Below, one piece after another: positions 9,037 through 17,950 of a DNA stretch of 64,000 nt. Each line of letters opens with the position of its first letter. Positions within the stretch are counted from its first letter, which is position 1. The stretch is from the NCBI RefSeq assembly GCF_029968015.1, contig NZ_JASCIS010000011.1:124001-188000 (forward strand), in the 5' to 3' direction. The translations under genes were made by a program, and so were the position numbers. Source of the DNA: Streptomyces luteolus (GTDB lineage: Bacteria > Actinomycetota > Actinomycetes > Streptomycetales > Streptomycetaceae). A model generated the notes under the pieces. It was not told where the DNA came from. It ran no database searches and was given only the letters and a program-made list of their open reading frames with translations.

Positions 9037-9055
9037 CGTTGCAGAGAATGCAACG
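9037..9055. promoter_or_regulatory. Candidate IclR operator
   Basis: CGTTGCAGAGAATGCAACG is a perfect inverted repeat (7-base arms, 5-base spacer) in the 139-bp region between the divergent kinase (start 8949) and deaminase (start 9089) genes. IclR-family operators are typically palindromes of this size, and the regulator gene is coupled to the kinase gene. A second, overlapping GCAA...TTGC pairing lies just to the left. Binding itself is inferred. Confidence 0.55.
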
Positions 9056-9088
9056 AGCTGGTGCGGACAGCCCCTGAGGAGGCCCCCT

Positions 9089-10399
9089 ATGGCAGCCGAC
9101 AACGCGGTCGGACAGCGCGCGGCGGGACACACGTCCCGGACTCAACTCGCCGACGAGCGGGTCGACTTCCGCTTCAAGGGGCTGCCCCCGGACGCCGAGG
9201 GCCTGACCGTCGGCGAGCTCGCCGCCCAGCGCCGCAATCTCTTCACGGACGGCTTCACGACGCCCGTGCTCGCCCTCTCCGCCGAGCGCGTCGAGCACAA
9301 CCTCGCCCTGATGGAGACGTACTCCACCCGCCATGGCCTGGCCTTCGCCCCGCACGGCAAGACCTCCATGGCCCCCGAGCTCTTCGCCCGCCAGGAGGAG
9401 CACGGTGCCTGGGGCATCACGCTCGCCGTCCCGCACCAGGTCCGGGTGGCCCGGGCGTACGGCGTGCGCCGGGTCTTCCTCGCCAACGAGCTGGTCGACG
9501 CCTCCGCCCTGCGCTGGCTCGCCGCCGAGCTGCACGCGGACCCCGACTTCCGCTTCATCTGCTACGTGGACTCCGTACGCGGCGTCGAGCTGATGGACGC
9601 GGCCCTGAGCGCGGCCGGCGCCTCGCGCCCCGTCGACGTGGTGGTGGAACTCGGCGCGGGCGACTCGGCCCGTACCGGTGTGCGCACCGAGGCCGAGTGC
9701 GCGGCGATCGCGGACGCGGTGTCGGCCACGGCCACGTTGCGGCTCGTCGGCGTCGCCGGGTACGAGGGCGAGGTGCCGGACGCCGACCCCGAGCGCGTGC
9801 ACGCCTGGCTGCGCCGCCTGGTCGCGCTCGCCGTGGACTTCGACAAGGCCGGCCGCTTCGCCGGGCTCGACGAGATCGTGGTCAGCGCGGGCGGCAGCGC
9901 CTGGTTCGACGCGGTCGCGGACGTCTTCGCCGAGATCCCGTCCCTCTCGGCGCCGGTCCTCAAACTCCTCCGCTCCGGTGCGTACGTCTCGCACGACGAC
10001 GGGCACTACCGGCACCTCACGCCCTTCAACCGGGTCCCGGACGAGGGCGCCCTGCAGCCCGCCTTCCGCCTCTGGGCCCAGGTGGTGTCCCGCCCCAACC
10101 CCGAGCAGGCCTTCGTCAACGCGGGCAAGCGGGACGCGGCGTACGACCTGGACCTGCCCGAGGCGCAGGTCGTCCGGGACGCGCGTTCCGGGGAGGTCCG
10201 CGAGGCCGCCGGGGTCACGGTCACCGGCCTCTCCGACCAGCACGGCTGGGTCCGTACGGCCGCCGAGGCGGATCTGGAGGTGGGCGACTGGGTCGGCATG
10301 GGGCTGTCGCACCCCTGCACGTCCTTCGACAAGTGGCAGCTGATCCCGCTGGTCGCGGCGGACGGCACGGTCACGGACTACATCCGCACGTACTTCTAG
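9089..10399 (+). CDS. Type III fold PLP amino acid deaminase / D-threonine aldolase-like
   Basis: This is a 436-residue PLP enzyme of the alanine-racemase-fold group that includes D-threonine aldolase and D-serine dehydratase. The PLP lysine is K91 in FAPHGKTSMAPELF, and the C-terminal metal-site region contains HPCTSFDKW. It should act on a D-amino acid, either deaminating it to a keto acid or cleaving a beta-hydroxy acid. The start at 9089 is chosen over 9032 because GAGGAGG lies 6 bases before it. The following gene is an N-acyl-D-amino-acid deacylase, which would feed it free D-amino acid. RidA across the divergent promoter would clear its enamine product. Confidence 0.87.
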   Translation: MAADNAVGQRAAGHTSRTQLADERVDFRFKGLPPDAEGLTVGELAAQRRNLFTDGFTTPVLALSAERVEHNLALMETYSTRHGLAFAPHGKTSMAPELFARQEEHGAWGITLAVPHQVRVARAYGVRRVFLANELVDASALRWLAAELHADPDFRFICYVDSVRGVELMDAALSAAGASRPVDVVVELGAGDSARTGVRTEAECAAIADAVSATATLRLVGVAGYEGEVPDADPERVHAWLRRLVALAVDFDKAGRFAGLDEIVVSAGGSAWFDAVADVFAEIPSLSAPVLKLLRSGAYVSHDDGHYRHLTPFNRVPDEGALQPAFRLWAQVVSRPNPEQAFVNAGKRDAAYDLDLPEAQVVRDARSGEVREAAGVTVTGLSDQHGWVRTAAEADLEVGDWVGMGLSHPCTSFDKWQLIPLVAADGTVTDYIRTYF

Positions 10400-10410
10400 C
10401 CGCACCCAAC

Positions 10411-10518
10411 TGGGGCTCCGCCCCAGACCCCGCTCCTCAATCGACGGAGGGGCTGAATTTTCAGCCCCTGCGGCGTTTGAGGAGGCCCGTCCGGCAGGAC
10501 TTTCGGGAAGGGGCGGGG
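10411..10518. repeat. Dispersed palindromic repeat between two operon genes
   Basis: The gap between the deaminase and deacylase genes holds a GGGGCTCCGCCCC hairpin, the palindrome AGGGGCTGAA-TT-TTCAGCCCCT at 10448-10469, and then GCAGGACTTTCGGGAAGGGG (about 10494-10513). Related strings recur at 12180, 12335, 58230 and 58370. It could attenuate read-through into the deacylase gene. Confidence 0.7.
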
Positions 10519-10551
10519 AGGGGAAAAAGCACGCAAGAGAGGCAGCACCCC

Positions 10552-12162
10552 ATGGACCTGGTCATCCGCGACGCCCGCGTCATCGACGGCACCGGCGACG
10601 CCTCGTACCGCGCGGACGTAGCCATCGACGACGGCCGGATCGCCGAGATCCACCGCGAGGGAGACGGCGCGCGCCCGACCGGCGCGAAGGAGATCGACGC
10701 CGACGGCCTCGCCCTCTCCCCCGGCTTCATCGACATGCACGCCCACAGCGACCTCGCCCTCCTCCGCGACCCGGACCACAGCGCGAAGGCCGCCCAGGGC
10801 GTCACCCTCGAAGTCATCGGCCAGGACGGGCTGAGCTACGCGCCCGTCGACGACCGCACCCTCGCCCAGGTCCGCCAGGCCATCACGGGCTGGAACGGCG
10901 ACGGTTCCGACATCGACTTCTCCTGGCGCACCGTCGGCGGCTACCTCGACGCTCTCGACAGCGCCCACGGCGGCCAGGGCATCGCCGTGAACGCCGCGTA
11001 CCTGATCCCGCAGGGCACCGTCCGGATGTACGCCGTGGGCTGGGACGACCGCCCCGCCACGGACGAAGAGCTGGACCGGATGCGGCAGCTGGTCGCCGAG
11101 GGCATGGAGCAGGGCGCCGTCGGCATGTCCTCGGGGCTGACCTACACGCCCGGCATGTACGCCAAGGACTCCGAACTGGCCGAGCTGTGCCGGGTCGTGG
11201 CGCGGTACGACGGCTACTACTGCCCGCACCACCGCTCGTACGGCGCGGGTGCCCTGGACGCGTACCGGGAAATGGTGGACCTGACCCGGGACGCGGACTG
11301 CGCGCTGCACCTCGCGCACGCCACGATGAACTTCGGCGTGAACAAGGGCAAGGCCCCCGACCTGCTCGCGCTCATCGACGACGCGCTCGCCGAGGGCGCC
11401 GACATCAGCCTCGACACGTACCCGTACACCCCCGGCTGCACCACGCTCGTCGCGATGCTGCCGAGCTGGGCGAGCGAGGGCGGGCCCGACGCGATCCTGT
11501 CCCGTCTGAAGGACGACGGGACCGCCGAGAAGATCCGCCACCACATGGAGGAGATCGGCGCCGACGGCTGCCACGGCGTGCCCATCGAGTGGGACACCAT
11601 CGAGATCTCCGGCGTCTCGGACCCGGGCCTCGCCTCCTGCGTGGGCAAGACGATCGCCGAGTCCGCCGCCCAGCGCGGCGAGGCTCCCTGGATCACAGCC
11701 CGGCGCCTGCTCATCAACGACAACCTCGGCTCGACGATCCTCCAGCACGTCGGGCACGAGGACAACGTGCGGGCGATCATGCAGCACCGGGTGCACACCG
11801 GCGGCTCGGACGGCATCCTCCAGGGCTTCAAGCCGCACCCGCGCGCGTACGGCACGTTCCCGCAGTATCTCGGCCGGTACGCGAGGGAGCTGGGGGTGAT
11901 GGGCCTGGAGGAGACCGTCGCCCACCTCACCTCGCGCCCGGCCGCCCGCCTGCGCCTGCCCGACCGCGGCCTGGTGCGCGAGGGGTACCGGGCCGACCTG
12001 GTCCTCTTCGACCCGGACACGGTCGCCGCGGGCTCGACGTTCGAGGCACCTCGCACGCTGCCGGTGGGCATCCCGCATGTCCTGATCGACGGCAAGTTCG
12101 TCCTCGAGGACGGGCGGCGCACGGACGCTCTGGCCGGGCGCGCTATCCGCCGTGCGGCCTGA
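10552..12162 (+). CDS. N-acyl-D-amino-acid deacylase (amidohydrolase)
   Basis: This is a 536-residue member of the amidohydrolase superfamily resembling D-aminoacylases, which release free D-amino acids from N-acyl derivatives. The metal motif HAH is at residues 63-65 (GFIDMHAHSDLALL). The C-terminal part has the small beta-domain sequence RADLVLFDPDTVAAGSTF. In classical D-aminoacylases the metal-binding Cys lies in a GNCG motif. Here the corresponding segment reads IGQDGLSYAP, so Asp replaces Cys. This suggests a subfamily with a different metal site or substrate. The start at 10552 has a weak AGAGG upstream. It pairs functionally with the preceding deaminase. Confidence 0.88.
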   Translation: MDLVIRDARVIDGTGDASYRADVAIDDGRIAEIHREGDGARPTGAKEIDADGLALSPGFIDMHAHSDLALLRDPDHSAKAAQGVTLEVIGQDGLSYAPVDDRTLAQVRQAITGWNGDGSDIDFSWRTVGGYLDALDSAHGGQGIAVNAAYLIPQGTVRMYAVGWDDRPATDEELDRMRQLVAEGMEQGAVGMSSGLTYTPGMYAKDSELAELCRVVARYDGYYCPHHRSYGAGALDAYREMVDLTRDADCALHLAHATMNFGVNKGKAPDLLALIDDALAEGADISLDTYPYTPGCTTLVAMLPSWASEGGPDAILSRLKDDGTAEKIRHHMEEIGADGCHGVPIEWDTIEISGVSDPGLASCVGKTIAESAAQRGEAPWITARRLLINDNLGSTILQHVGHEDNVRAIMQHRVHTGGSDGILQGFKPHPRAYGTFPQYLGRYARELGVMGLEETVAHLTSRPAARLRLPDRGLVREGYRADLVLFDPDTVAAGSTFEAPRTLPVGIPHVLIDGKFVLEDGRRTDALAGRAIRRAA

Positions 12163-12168
12163 TATTCC

Positions 12169-12345
12169 CCCCACCCCGCCCCTTCCCGAAAGACTGCCGT
12201 CGGCGTATTCGGCTTTCCCACCGTCGTGGCTGGTCGCGCAGTTCCCCGCGCCCCTTCCGGGCACGATTCAGCCCCTCCGGCGATTGAGGAGCGGGGGCCC
12301 GGGGGCTGGCCCCCGAAGCTGCTGCAAGCTTTCGGGAAGGGGCGG
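12169..12345. repeat. Repeat-rich intergenic region
   Basis: The 376 bp between 12162 and 12539 hold no recognisable gene. They contain CCCCTTCCCGAAAG (about 12179), the motif TGGTCGCGCAGTTCCCCGCG (12230-12249, repeated at 14420-14439), TTCAGCCCCTCCGGCGATTG (from about 12268), a GGGGGC/GCCCCC hairpin and TTTCGGGAAGGGGCGGG. The outer CCCGCCCC...GGGGCGGGG elements pair with each other, so the region may form a compound hairpin that terminates the deacylase transcript. Confidence 0.65.
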
Positions 12346-12538
12346 GGTGGGGTAAGTCACTCGTCTCGCCCCAACCCACGGTTCGCAGGCCCCACAACCG
12401 TCCGGACCACCAATCCCCCTGCGCCCCACCCCGACAGCCATGCGATGGAAGGGCACCGTTCCCGATACCGCCCGCACCGCACCCCACGTGGCCGTAAACA
12501 CCAGGCGACACCCCGAACCCCGCTCGTAAAGTTGCCGC

Positions 12539-13750
12539 ATGCAGCTGATCCAGTCGACGAAGCTCGCGAACGTCTGCTACGAGATCCGGGGCCCGGTTCT
12601 CGAGGAGGCCATGCGGCTCGAAGCAGCAGGCCACCGCATCCTCAAGCTCAACACCGGCAACCCCGCGGCATTCGGTTTCGACTGCCCGCCGGAGATCCTC
12701 GAGGACGTCCTGCGCAACGTCGGCTCGGCGCACGGCTACGGCGACGCGAAGGGCCTCCTTGCGGCCCGCCGAGCGGTCGTCATGCACTACCAGACCCTCG
12801 GCGTCGAGTCGGACGTCGAGCACGTCTACATCGGCAACGGCGTCTCCGAGCTGATCGTGATGGCCATGCAGGCCCTGCTCGACGACGGCGACGAGGTGCT
12901 CGTACCGGCCCCGGACTATCCGCTGTGGACCGCCGCCGTCTCGCTCTCCGGCGGCACCGCCGTGCACTACCGCTGCGACGAGCAGTCCGACTGGATGCCC
13001 GATCTCGCCGACGTGGAGCGGAAGGTCACCGACCGCACCAAGGCGATCGTGATCATCAACCCGAACAACCCGACGGGCGCGGTCTACAGCGACGACGTGC
13101 TGCGCGGCCTCACCGACATCGCCCGCCGCCACAACCTCCTGGTCTGCTCGGACGAGATCTACGACAAGATCCTGTACGACGGCACCACGCACACCCCGAC
13201 CGCCGCCCTCGCCCCCGACCTGCTGACACTGACCTTCAACGGCATGTCGAAGGCGTACCGCGTGGCCGGTTACCGCACCGGCTGGATGGTGATCTCCGGG
13301 CCGCGGGCGCACGCCGAGTCGTACATCGAGGGCCTGACGATCCTGGCCAATATGCGGCTGTGCGCGAACATGCCGGCCCAGCACGGAGTGGTGGCCGCGC
13401 TCACGGGGCGGCAGTCGATCAACGATCTCGTGCTTCCGGGCGGCCGGCTGCTCGAACAGCGCGACACCGCCTACGAGTTGCTCACCCAGATCCCCGGCGT
13501 GACCTGCGTGAAACCCAAGGGCGCGCTGTATCTGTTCCCGCGCCTCGACCCGAAGGTGTTCAAGGTCAAGGACGACCGGCAGATGGTGCTCGACCTGCTG
13601 CGCGCCGAGAAGATCATGGTCGTGCACGGCACCGGCTTCAACTGGCCGGAGCCCGATCACTTCCGCGTCGTGACCCTGCCGCAGGCTACGGATCTCGCGG
13701 ACGCGGTGACCCGGATCGGCAGGTTCCTGGACGGCTACGGGCAGCCCTGA
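12539..13750 (+). CDS. Class I aminotransferase, alanine-aminotransferase-like
   Basis: This is a 403-residue PLP aminotransferase of fold type I. The PLP lysine is K238 in FNGMSKAYRVAGYRTGW, and the cofactor-contact motifs IINPNNPTGAVY and SDEIYDKILYDG are present. Sequence and length resemble AlaA/AlaC-type enzymes moving an amino group between alanine and 2-oxoglutarate. No Shine-Dalgarno sequence precedes the ATG. A TAAAGT lies about 12 bases upstream, so the mRNA may be leaderless. The gene stands alone, with repeat-rich DNA on the left. Confidence 0.9.
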   Translation: MQLIQSTKLANVCYEIRGPVLEEAMRLEAAGHRILKLNTGNPAAFGFDCPPEILEDVLRNVGSAHGYGDAKGLLAARRAVVMHYQTLGVESDVEHVYIGNGVSELIVMAMQALLDDGDEVLVPAPDYPLWTAAVSLSGGTAVHYRCDEQSDWMPDLADVERKVTDRTKAIVIINPNNPTGAVYSDDVLRGLTDIARRHNLLVCSDEIYDKILYDGTTHTPTAALAPDLLTLTFNGMSKAYRVAGYRTGWMVISGPRAHAESYIEGLTILANMRLCANMPAQHGVVAALTGRQSINDLVLPGGRLLEQRDTAYELLTQIPGVTCVKPKGALYLFPRLDPKVFKVKDDRQMVLDLLRAEKIMVVHGTGFNWPEPDHFRVVTLPQATDLADAVTRIGRFLDGYGQP

Positions 13751-13770
13751 CCTGCCTCTTCTCTACCCGG

Positions 13771-13800
13771 CTCAACTTTAGATTGAATCTAAGCTAGGAT
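13771..13800 (+). promoter_or_regulatory. Promoter with 15-bp palindromic operator
   Basis: TTAGATTGAATCTAA (13778-13792) is a perfect inverted repeat with one central base. It sits between a possible -35 (CTCAAC, 13771-13776) and a -10-like TAGGAT (13795-13800), with an 18-base spacer. Its A/T richness stands out in this genome. The size and position fit a repressor site of MarR or similar type for the gene at 13830, but no regulator gene is adjacent. Confidence 0.55.
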
Positions 13801-13829
13801 GGCTTCCTGAAACGTCAGGAGGCCGTCCC

Positions 13830-14267
13830 ATGTACGAACCGATCCGCAGCAAGTCGGTGCACGCGCTGGCCGGCCGAGGACAGAACCCGGGGCAGGACTT
13901 CCCGCACCGCTCCCGCGAGGAGGAGCTGGACATCCAGCTCGCCGGGCATCTCGCGGCCCTGCTCGCCGTCACGGACGAGCTGCGCGCGGTGGTCCCGTCC
14001 GGGGACCTCGCCGACGCGGCCGAGCAGCTGGCCGCGGAGATCGCCCGCCTGCGCGGTGGCGAGTCGCCCGTACGCTCCGCGGTGGCCGCGGCGATCCACG
14101 AGCCGTACCTCGCCGGTCTGCACCGGCGGGCGCACGCGCTCGCGGGCCGCGCCCTGGTGGTCGCCGCCTCCCGTGCCGACACCGCCGCGGCGATCCTCGC
14201 CGCGGAACGCATGGACGCGCACACGGCAGCTCTGCGGGACCGGGAACCCGCGGGCGCCGCCCAATGA
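13830..14267 (+). CDS. Conserved hypothetical, helical protein
   Basis: This is a 145-residue protein with no signal or membrane segment. It is predicted mostly alpha-helical (REEELDIQLAGHLAALLAVTDELRAVV, AAEQLAAEIARLRGG) and Ala-rich throughout. A CAGGAGG lies before the ATG at 13830. I do not recognise the family. Expression is probably controlled by the palindrome at 13778-13792. The gene is convergent with the PEP carboxykinase gene, with a large hairpin between them. Confidence 0.75.
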   Translation: MYEPIRSKSVHALAGRGQNPGQDFPHRSREEELDIQLAGHLAALLAVTDELRAVVPSGDLADAAEQLAAEIARLRGGESPVRSAVAAAIHEPYLAGLHRRAHALAGRALVVAASRADTAAAILAAERMDAHTAALRDREPAGAAQ

Positions 14268-14326
14268 CGGCCCCGGCCCGCAGCCGGGGAGGCTACGGGC
14301 CGGGTGCCACAAGCTTTCGCCCCGTA

Positions 14327-14443
14327 AGGGGCGCGGGGAACTGCGCGCTCAGCCACAGAAAAGCCGCAGTCGCATCTGCTCATGCACCACGCAGATGCGA
14401 CTGCGGCTTTCGTCGTGGCTGGTCGCGCAGTTCCCCGCGCCCC
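14327..14443. terminator. Compound bidirectional hairpin
   Basis: An inner stem pairs 14360-14379 with 14391-14410 (20 perfect base pairs, 11-base loop). An outer inverted repeat pairs GGGGCGCGGGGAACTGCGCG (from about 14328) with its complement ending near 14443. It separates the convergent hypothetical gene (stop 14267) and PEP carboxykinase gene (stop 14451), which is the right setting for a bidirectional terminator. The outer arm also recurs at 12230. Confidence 0.85.
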
Positions 14444-14450
14444 TAAAAGA

Positions 14451-16283
14451 TCAGCCCAGGCGCTGCACGAGTGCGCGGTACTCGTCCCACAGCTCCTTCG
14501 GCGTGTGATCGCCGAACGTGTTCAAATGCTCGGGCACCAGCGCCGCCTCCTCACGCCAGACCTCCTTGTCGACCGTGAGCAGGAACTCCAGGTCGGCGTC
14601 GGCCAGTTCGAGGCCCTCGGTGTCGAGCGCCGCAGGGGTCGGCAGCACGCCGATGGGGGTCTCCACACCCTCCGCGCGGCCGTCGAGCCGGTCCACGATC
14701 CACTTCAGTACGCGGGAGTTCTCACCGAAGCCCGGCCACACGAACTTGCCGTCGGCGTCCTTGCGGAACCAGTTGACGTAGTAGATCTTCGGCAGCTTCG
14801 CCTGGTCCTTGCCCTTGGCGACGTCGACCCAGTGGCCCATGTAGTCGCCCATGTTGTAGCCGCAGAACGGCAGCATGGCGAAGGGGTCGCGGCGCAGCTC
14901 GCCGACCTTGCCCTCGGCGGCGGCGGTCTTCTCGGAGGCGACGTTCGCGCCGAGGAAGACACCGTGGTTCCAGTCGAAGGACTCGGTCACCAGCGGTACG
15001 GCGGTGGCGCGGCGGCCGCCGAAGAGGATCGCCGAGATCGGCACGCCCTTCGGGTCCTCCCACTCGGGCGCGATGATCGGGCACTGCGAGGCGGGGACGG
15101 TGAAGCGGGCGTTGGGGTGCGCGGCGGGGACGCCCGACTCCGGGGTCCAGTCGTTGCCCTTCCAGTCCGTCAGGTGGGCCGGAGTCTCCTCCGTCATGCC
15201 CTCCCACCAGATGTCGTTGTCGTCGGTGAGCGCGACGTTGGTGAAGACCGAGTTGCCCCACAGGGTCTTCATCGCGTTGGCGTTGGTGTGCTCGCCGGTG
15301 CCGGGCGCGACGCCGAAGAAGCCGGCCTCGGGGTTGATCGCGTACAGGCGGCCGTCCTCGCCGAAGCGCATCCACGCGATGTCGTCGCCGATCGTCTCGA
15401 CCGTCCAGCCGGAGATGGTGGGCTCCAGCATCGCGAGGTTGGTCTTGCCGCAGGCCGACGGGAACGCGGCCGCGACGTACTTCGACTCGCCCTGCGGGGG
15501 CGTGAGCTTGAGGATCAGCATGTGCTCGGCCAGCCAGCCCTCGTCGCGCGCCATGACGGAGGCGATACGCAGCGCGTAGCACTTCTTGCCGAGCAGGGCG
15601 TTGCCGCCGTAGCCCGAGCCGTACGACCAGATCTCGCGGGACTCCGGGAAGTGCGAGATGTACTTGGTGGAGTTGCACGGCCACGGCACGTCCGCCTCGC
15701 CCTCCTGGAGGGGGGCGCCGAGGGAGTGCACGGCCTTCACGAAGAAGCCGTCGTCACCGAGCTCCTCCAGGACGGGCTGCCCCATCCGGGTCATCGTCCG
15801 CATCGACACGGCGACGTACGCCGAATCGGTGATCTCCACGCCGATCGCGGAGAGCGGGGAGCCGAGCGGGCCCATGCAGAACGGCACCACGTACATGGTG
15901 CGGCCGCGCATCGAGCCGCGGAAGATTCCGCCGTCGCCCTCCTTGCCCTGGAAGACCTCGCGCATCTCCGCGGGGTCCTTCCAGTGGTTGGTCGGGCCGG
16001 CGTCCTCCTCCTTCTCGGCGCAGATGAAGGTGCGGTCCTCGACGCGCGCGACGTCCGTCGGGTCGGAGGCCGCGTAGTACGAGTTCGGGCGCTTGATCGG
16101 GTCAAGCTTCTTGAAGGTGCCCTTGGCGACGAGTTCCTCGGCCAACCGCTCGTACTCGGCCTCGGAGCCGTCGCACCACACGACCTGATCCGGCTGCGTG
16201 AGTTCGGCGATCTCTTCGACCCAGGAGATCAGCTCCCGGTGGTTGGTCGGGACGGTGCTGGGAGCCGCGTTGTCGCGCGCCAC
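14451..16283 (-). CDS. pckG: Phosphoenolpyruvate carboxykinase (GTP)
   Basis: This is a 610-residue full-length GTP-dependent PEPCK, converting oxaloacetate and GTP to PEP, CO2 and GDP in gluconeogenesis and anaplerotic balance. The kinase-type P-loop [13 protein letters not shown] and the metal-binding region [11 protein letters not shown] are intact, as are [19 protein letters not shown] and [10 protein letters not shown]. The start is GTG at 16283 with AAGGAG five bases upstream. It is transcribed alone, and the 277-bp region to the divergent hemolysin III gene carries both promoters. Confidence 0.97.
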   Translation of the reverse strand: MARDNAAPSTVPTNHRELISWVEEIAELTQPDQVVWCDGSEAEYERLAEELVAKGTFKKLDPIKRPNSYYAASDPTDVARVEDRTFICAEKEEDAGPTNHWKDPAEMREVFQGKEGDGGIFRGSMRGRTMYVVPFCMGPLGSPLSAIGVEITDSAYVAVSMRTMTRMGQPVLEELGDDGFFVKAVHSLGAPLQEGEADVPWPCNSTKYISHFPESREIWSYGSGYGGNALLGKKCYALRIASVMARDEGWLAEHMLILKLTPPQGESKYVAAAFPSACGKTNLAMLEPTISGWTVETIGDDIAWMRFGEDGRLYAINPEAGFFGVAPGTGEHTNANAMKTLWGNSVFTNVALTDDNDIWWEGMTEETPAHLTDWKGNDWTPESGVPAAHPNARFTVPASQCPIIAPEWEDPKGVPISAILFGGRRATAVPLVTESFDWNHGVFLGANVASEKTAAAEGKVGELRRDPFAMLPFCGYNMGDYMGHWVDVAKGKDQAKLPKIYYVNWFRKDADGKFVWPGFGENSRVLKWIVDRLDGRAEGVETPIGVLPTPAALDTEGLELADADLEFLLTVDKEVWREEAALVPEHLNTFGDHTPKELWDEYRALVQRLG

Positions 16284-16515
16284 GATTGCTCCTTGATGAG
16301 GGGGCTATGAGGGGTGTGTTCATGTATGCCCCGTGGGGGCTGCGACCCGGATGCGTCATGGCTGCTCATCCGGTGCCGACCGCACTCATTTGATCATCCG
16401 ACCCGAGTGCGCATATGTCCAGAGGGTCGCACACCTGAGCAGACGTGAGCATCACCACTCATCAGCCAAGCTGTTCCAGACCGGCACAGAACAGTACGAA
16501 CCTCTCTCGGCGATC

Positions 16516-16555
16516 TTGACGGACCGCCTCTGACACGCAACCTACGGGCCCGTAG
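16516..16555 (+). promoter_or_regulatory. Candidate promoter and palindrome before hlyIII-tetR
   Basis: CTACGGGCCCGTAG (16542-16555) is a perfect 14-bp palindrome ending 5 bases before the ATG of the hemolysin III gene. A TTGACG at 16516-16521 could be the -35 box. The second gene of the pair encodes a TetR-type repressor, so autoregulation through this palindrome is plausible. No Shine-Dalgarno sequence is visible, so the transcript may be nearly leaderless. Confidence 0.4.
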
Positions 16556-16560
16556 CTACC

Positions 16561-17280
16561 ATGCGGCGTATGACTGCGCCTGCGCCTGCCCACCCGTCCC
16601 CCGGCCCCAGCACCGGCGGGCCGACGCCGATAGCGCTCCCGGACCCCGTGAAGCCGAAGTTCCGCGGCTGGCTGCACGCGGGCATGTTCCCGGCGGTCCT
16701 GATCGCCGGAATCGTGCTCACCGCGCTCGCCGACTCCACCCGCGGCCGCGTCGCCTGCGGGATCTACGTCCTGACCGCCTGCCTGCTCTTCGGCGTGAGC
16801 GCGGTCTACCACCGGGGCAACTGGGGCCCCCGCGCCACCGCCGTCCTGCGCAGACTCGACCACGCCAACATCTTCCTGATCATCGCGGGCACCTACACCC
16901 CGCTGACGATGCTGCTGCTCCCCGAGTCCAAGGGGCAGTGGCTGATGTGGGGCATCTGGGCCGCCGCGGCCGCGGGCATCGCGTTCCGGGTGTTCTGGGT
17001 CGGCGCCCCGCGCTGGCTCTACACGCCCTGCTACATCGCGATGGGCTGGGCCGCCGTCTTCTTCCTGCCGGACTTCATGCGCGCGGGCGGCATCGCCGTC
17101 CTGGTCCTGGTCATCGTCGGCGGACTGCTCTACAGCGCGGGCGGCGTGATCTACGGGATGAAGCGCCCCAACCCGTCGCCCCGCTGGTTCGGCTTCCACG
17201 AGGTGTTCCACTCGTTCACGCTCGCCGCGTTCGTCGTGCACTACGTCGGCATCTCGCTCGTCGCCTACCAGCACGCATGA
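16561..17280 (+). CDS. Hemolysin III (HlyIII/PAQR) family membrane protein
   Basis: This is a 239-residue seven-helix membrane protein of the HlyIII/PAQR family. The characteristic motifs VSAVYHRGNWGPRATAVLRRLDHANIFLIIAGTY (in two parts) and the C-terminal FHEVFHSFTLAAFVVHYVG supply the conserved histidines thought to bind a metal. The bacterial role is unclear, and hydrolase activity on lipids has been suggested for the wider family. ATG codons at 16561 and 16570 are both possible starts. The stop overlaps the start of the TetR gene. Confidence 0.9.
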   Translation: MRRMTAPAPAHPSPGPSTGGPTPIALPDPVKPKFRGWLHAGMFPAVLIAGIVLTALADSTRGRVACGIYVLTACLLFGVSAVYHRGNWGPRATAVLRRLDHANIFLIIAGTYTPLTMLLLPESKGQWLMWGIWAAAAAGIAFRVFWVGAPRWLYTPCYIAMGWAAVFFLPDFMRAGGIAVLVLVIVGGLLYSAGGVIYGMKRPNPSPRWFGFHEVFHSFTLAAFVVHYVGISLVAYQHA

Positions 17281-17885
17281 CACCTGTTCCCACCCCGGCT
17301 CCCACCCCTGCCCCCGCTCCCGGCCTGCGCGAGCGCAAGAAGCTCAAGACCCGGTCGGCGATCAGATCGGCCACGTACGAGCTGATCGCGGCGCAGGGGT
17401 ACGAGGCGACCACCGTCGAGCAGATCGCCGCGGCCGCCGAGGTGTCGCCCTCCACCGTCATCCGGTACTTCCCGGCCAAGGAGGACATCGTCCTGGGCGC
17501 GGAGTACGAACAGCCCCTTGAGGCAGCCCTCCGCTCCCGCCCCGCCGACGAGCCCGTCCTCACGTCCCTGCGGTACGCGATCAAGGCCCAGCTCGGCGCG
17601 GACCTCGACGACACCGGCCTGCGCCTGCGCTGCCGCCTCCTGCGTGACGTCCCCGAGGTCCGCGCCCGGATGACGGAGTCCCTGACCGACACCGCCCGCC
17701 GCCTCTGCCCGCTCCTCGCGGAACGCACCGGCCGCCCCGCCACGGACCTCCAGCTCCGCGTCCTCGTCACGGCCGTCGCACAGGCAGTCCTGGAGGTGGC
17801 CCTGCACTGGGCGGAGGGCGGCCGGCGGGAAGACCTGACGCGGCTGGTGGACGAGGCCCTCGACGTCTTCGCGGACGGAATCTGA
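17277..17885 (+). CDS. TetR-family transcriptional regulator
   Basis: This is a 202-residue regulator. A Pro-rich N-terminal tail (about 18 residues) precedes the helix-turn-helix (ATYELIAAQGYEATTVEQIAAAAEVSPSTVIRYFPAKEDI, about residues 28-70) and a helical ligand domain. The ATG at 17277 overlaps the hemolysin III stop by ATGA, so the pair is one transcript. It may repress its own operon through the palindrome at 16542-16555. The ligand is unknown. Confidence 0.9.
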   Translation: MTPVPTPAPTPAPAPGLRERKKLKTRSAIRSATYELIAAQGYEATTVEQIAAAAEVSPSTVIRYFPAKEDIVLGAEYEQPLEAALRSRPADEPVLTSLRYAIKAQLGADLDDTGLRLRCRLLRDVPEVRARMTESLTDTARRLCPLLAERTGRPATDLQLRVLVTAVAQAVLEVALHWAEGGRREDLTRLVDEALDVFADGI

Positions 17886-17891
17886 GCACTG

Positions 17892-17950
17892 GCCCCCGAG
17901 GTTCGGCCGGGCCCGGATGAAGGAGCCCCCGAGGTTCGGCCGGGCCCGGA
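17892..17950. repeat. Two 26-bp direct repeats after tetR
   Basis: Identical 26-bp copies lie at 17892-17917 and 17925-17950, beginning GCCCCCGAGGTTCGGCCGGG. Each contains CGGCCGGGCCCG and could fold weakly. They follow the TetR stop directly and mark the start of a long non-coding, repeat-rich stretch. Confidence 0.8.

Noticed and set aside
10396..12264. 622-codon open frame antisense to the deacylase
   Set aside because: No domain or ribosome-binding site; the deacylase on the plus strand has intact metal-site motifs and codon bias.
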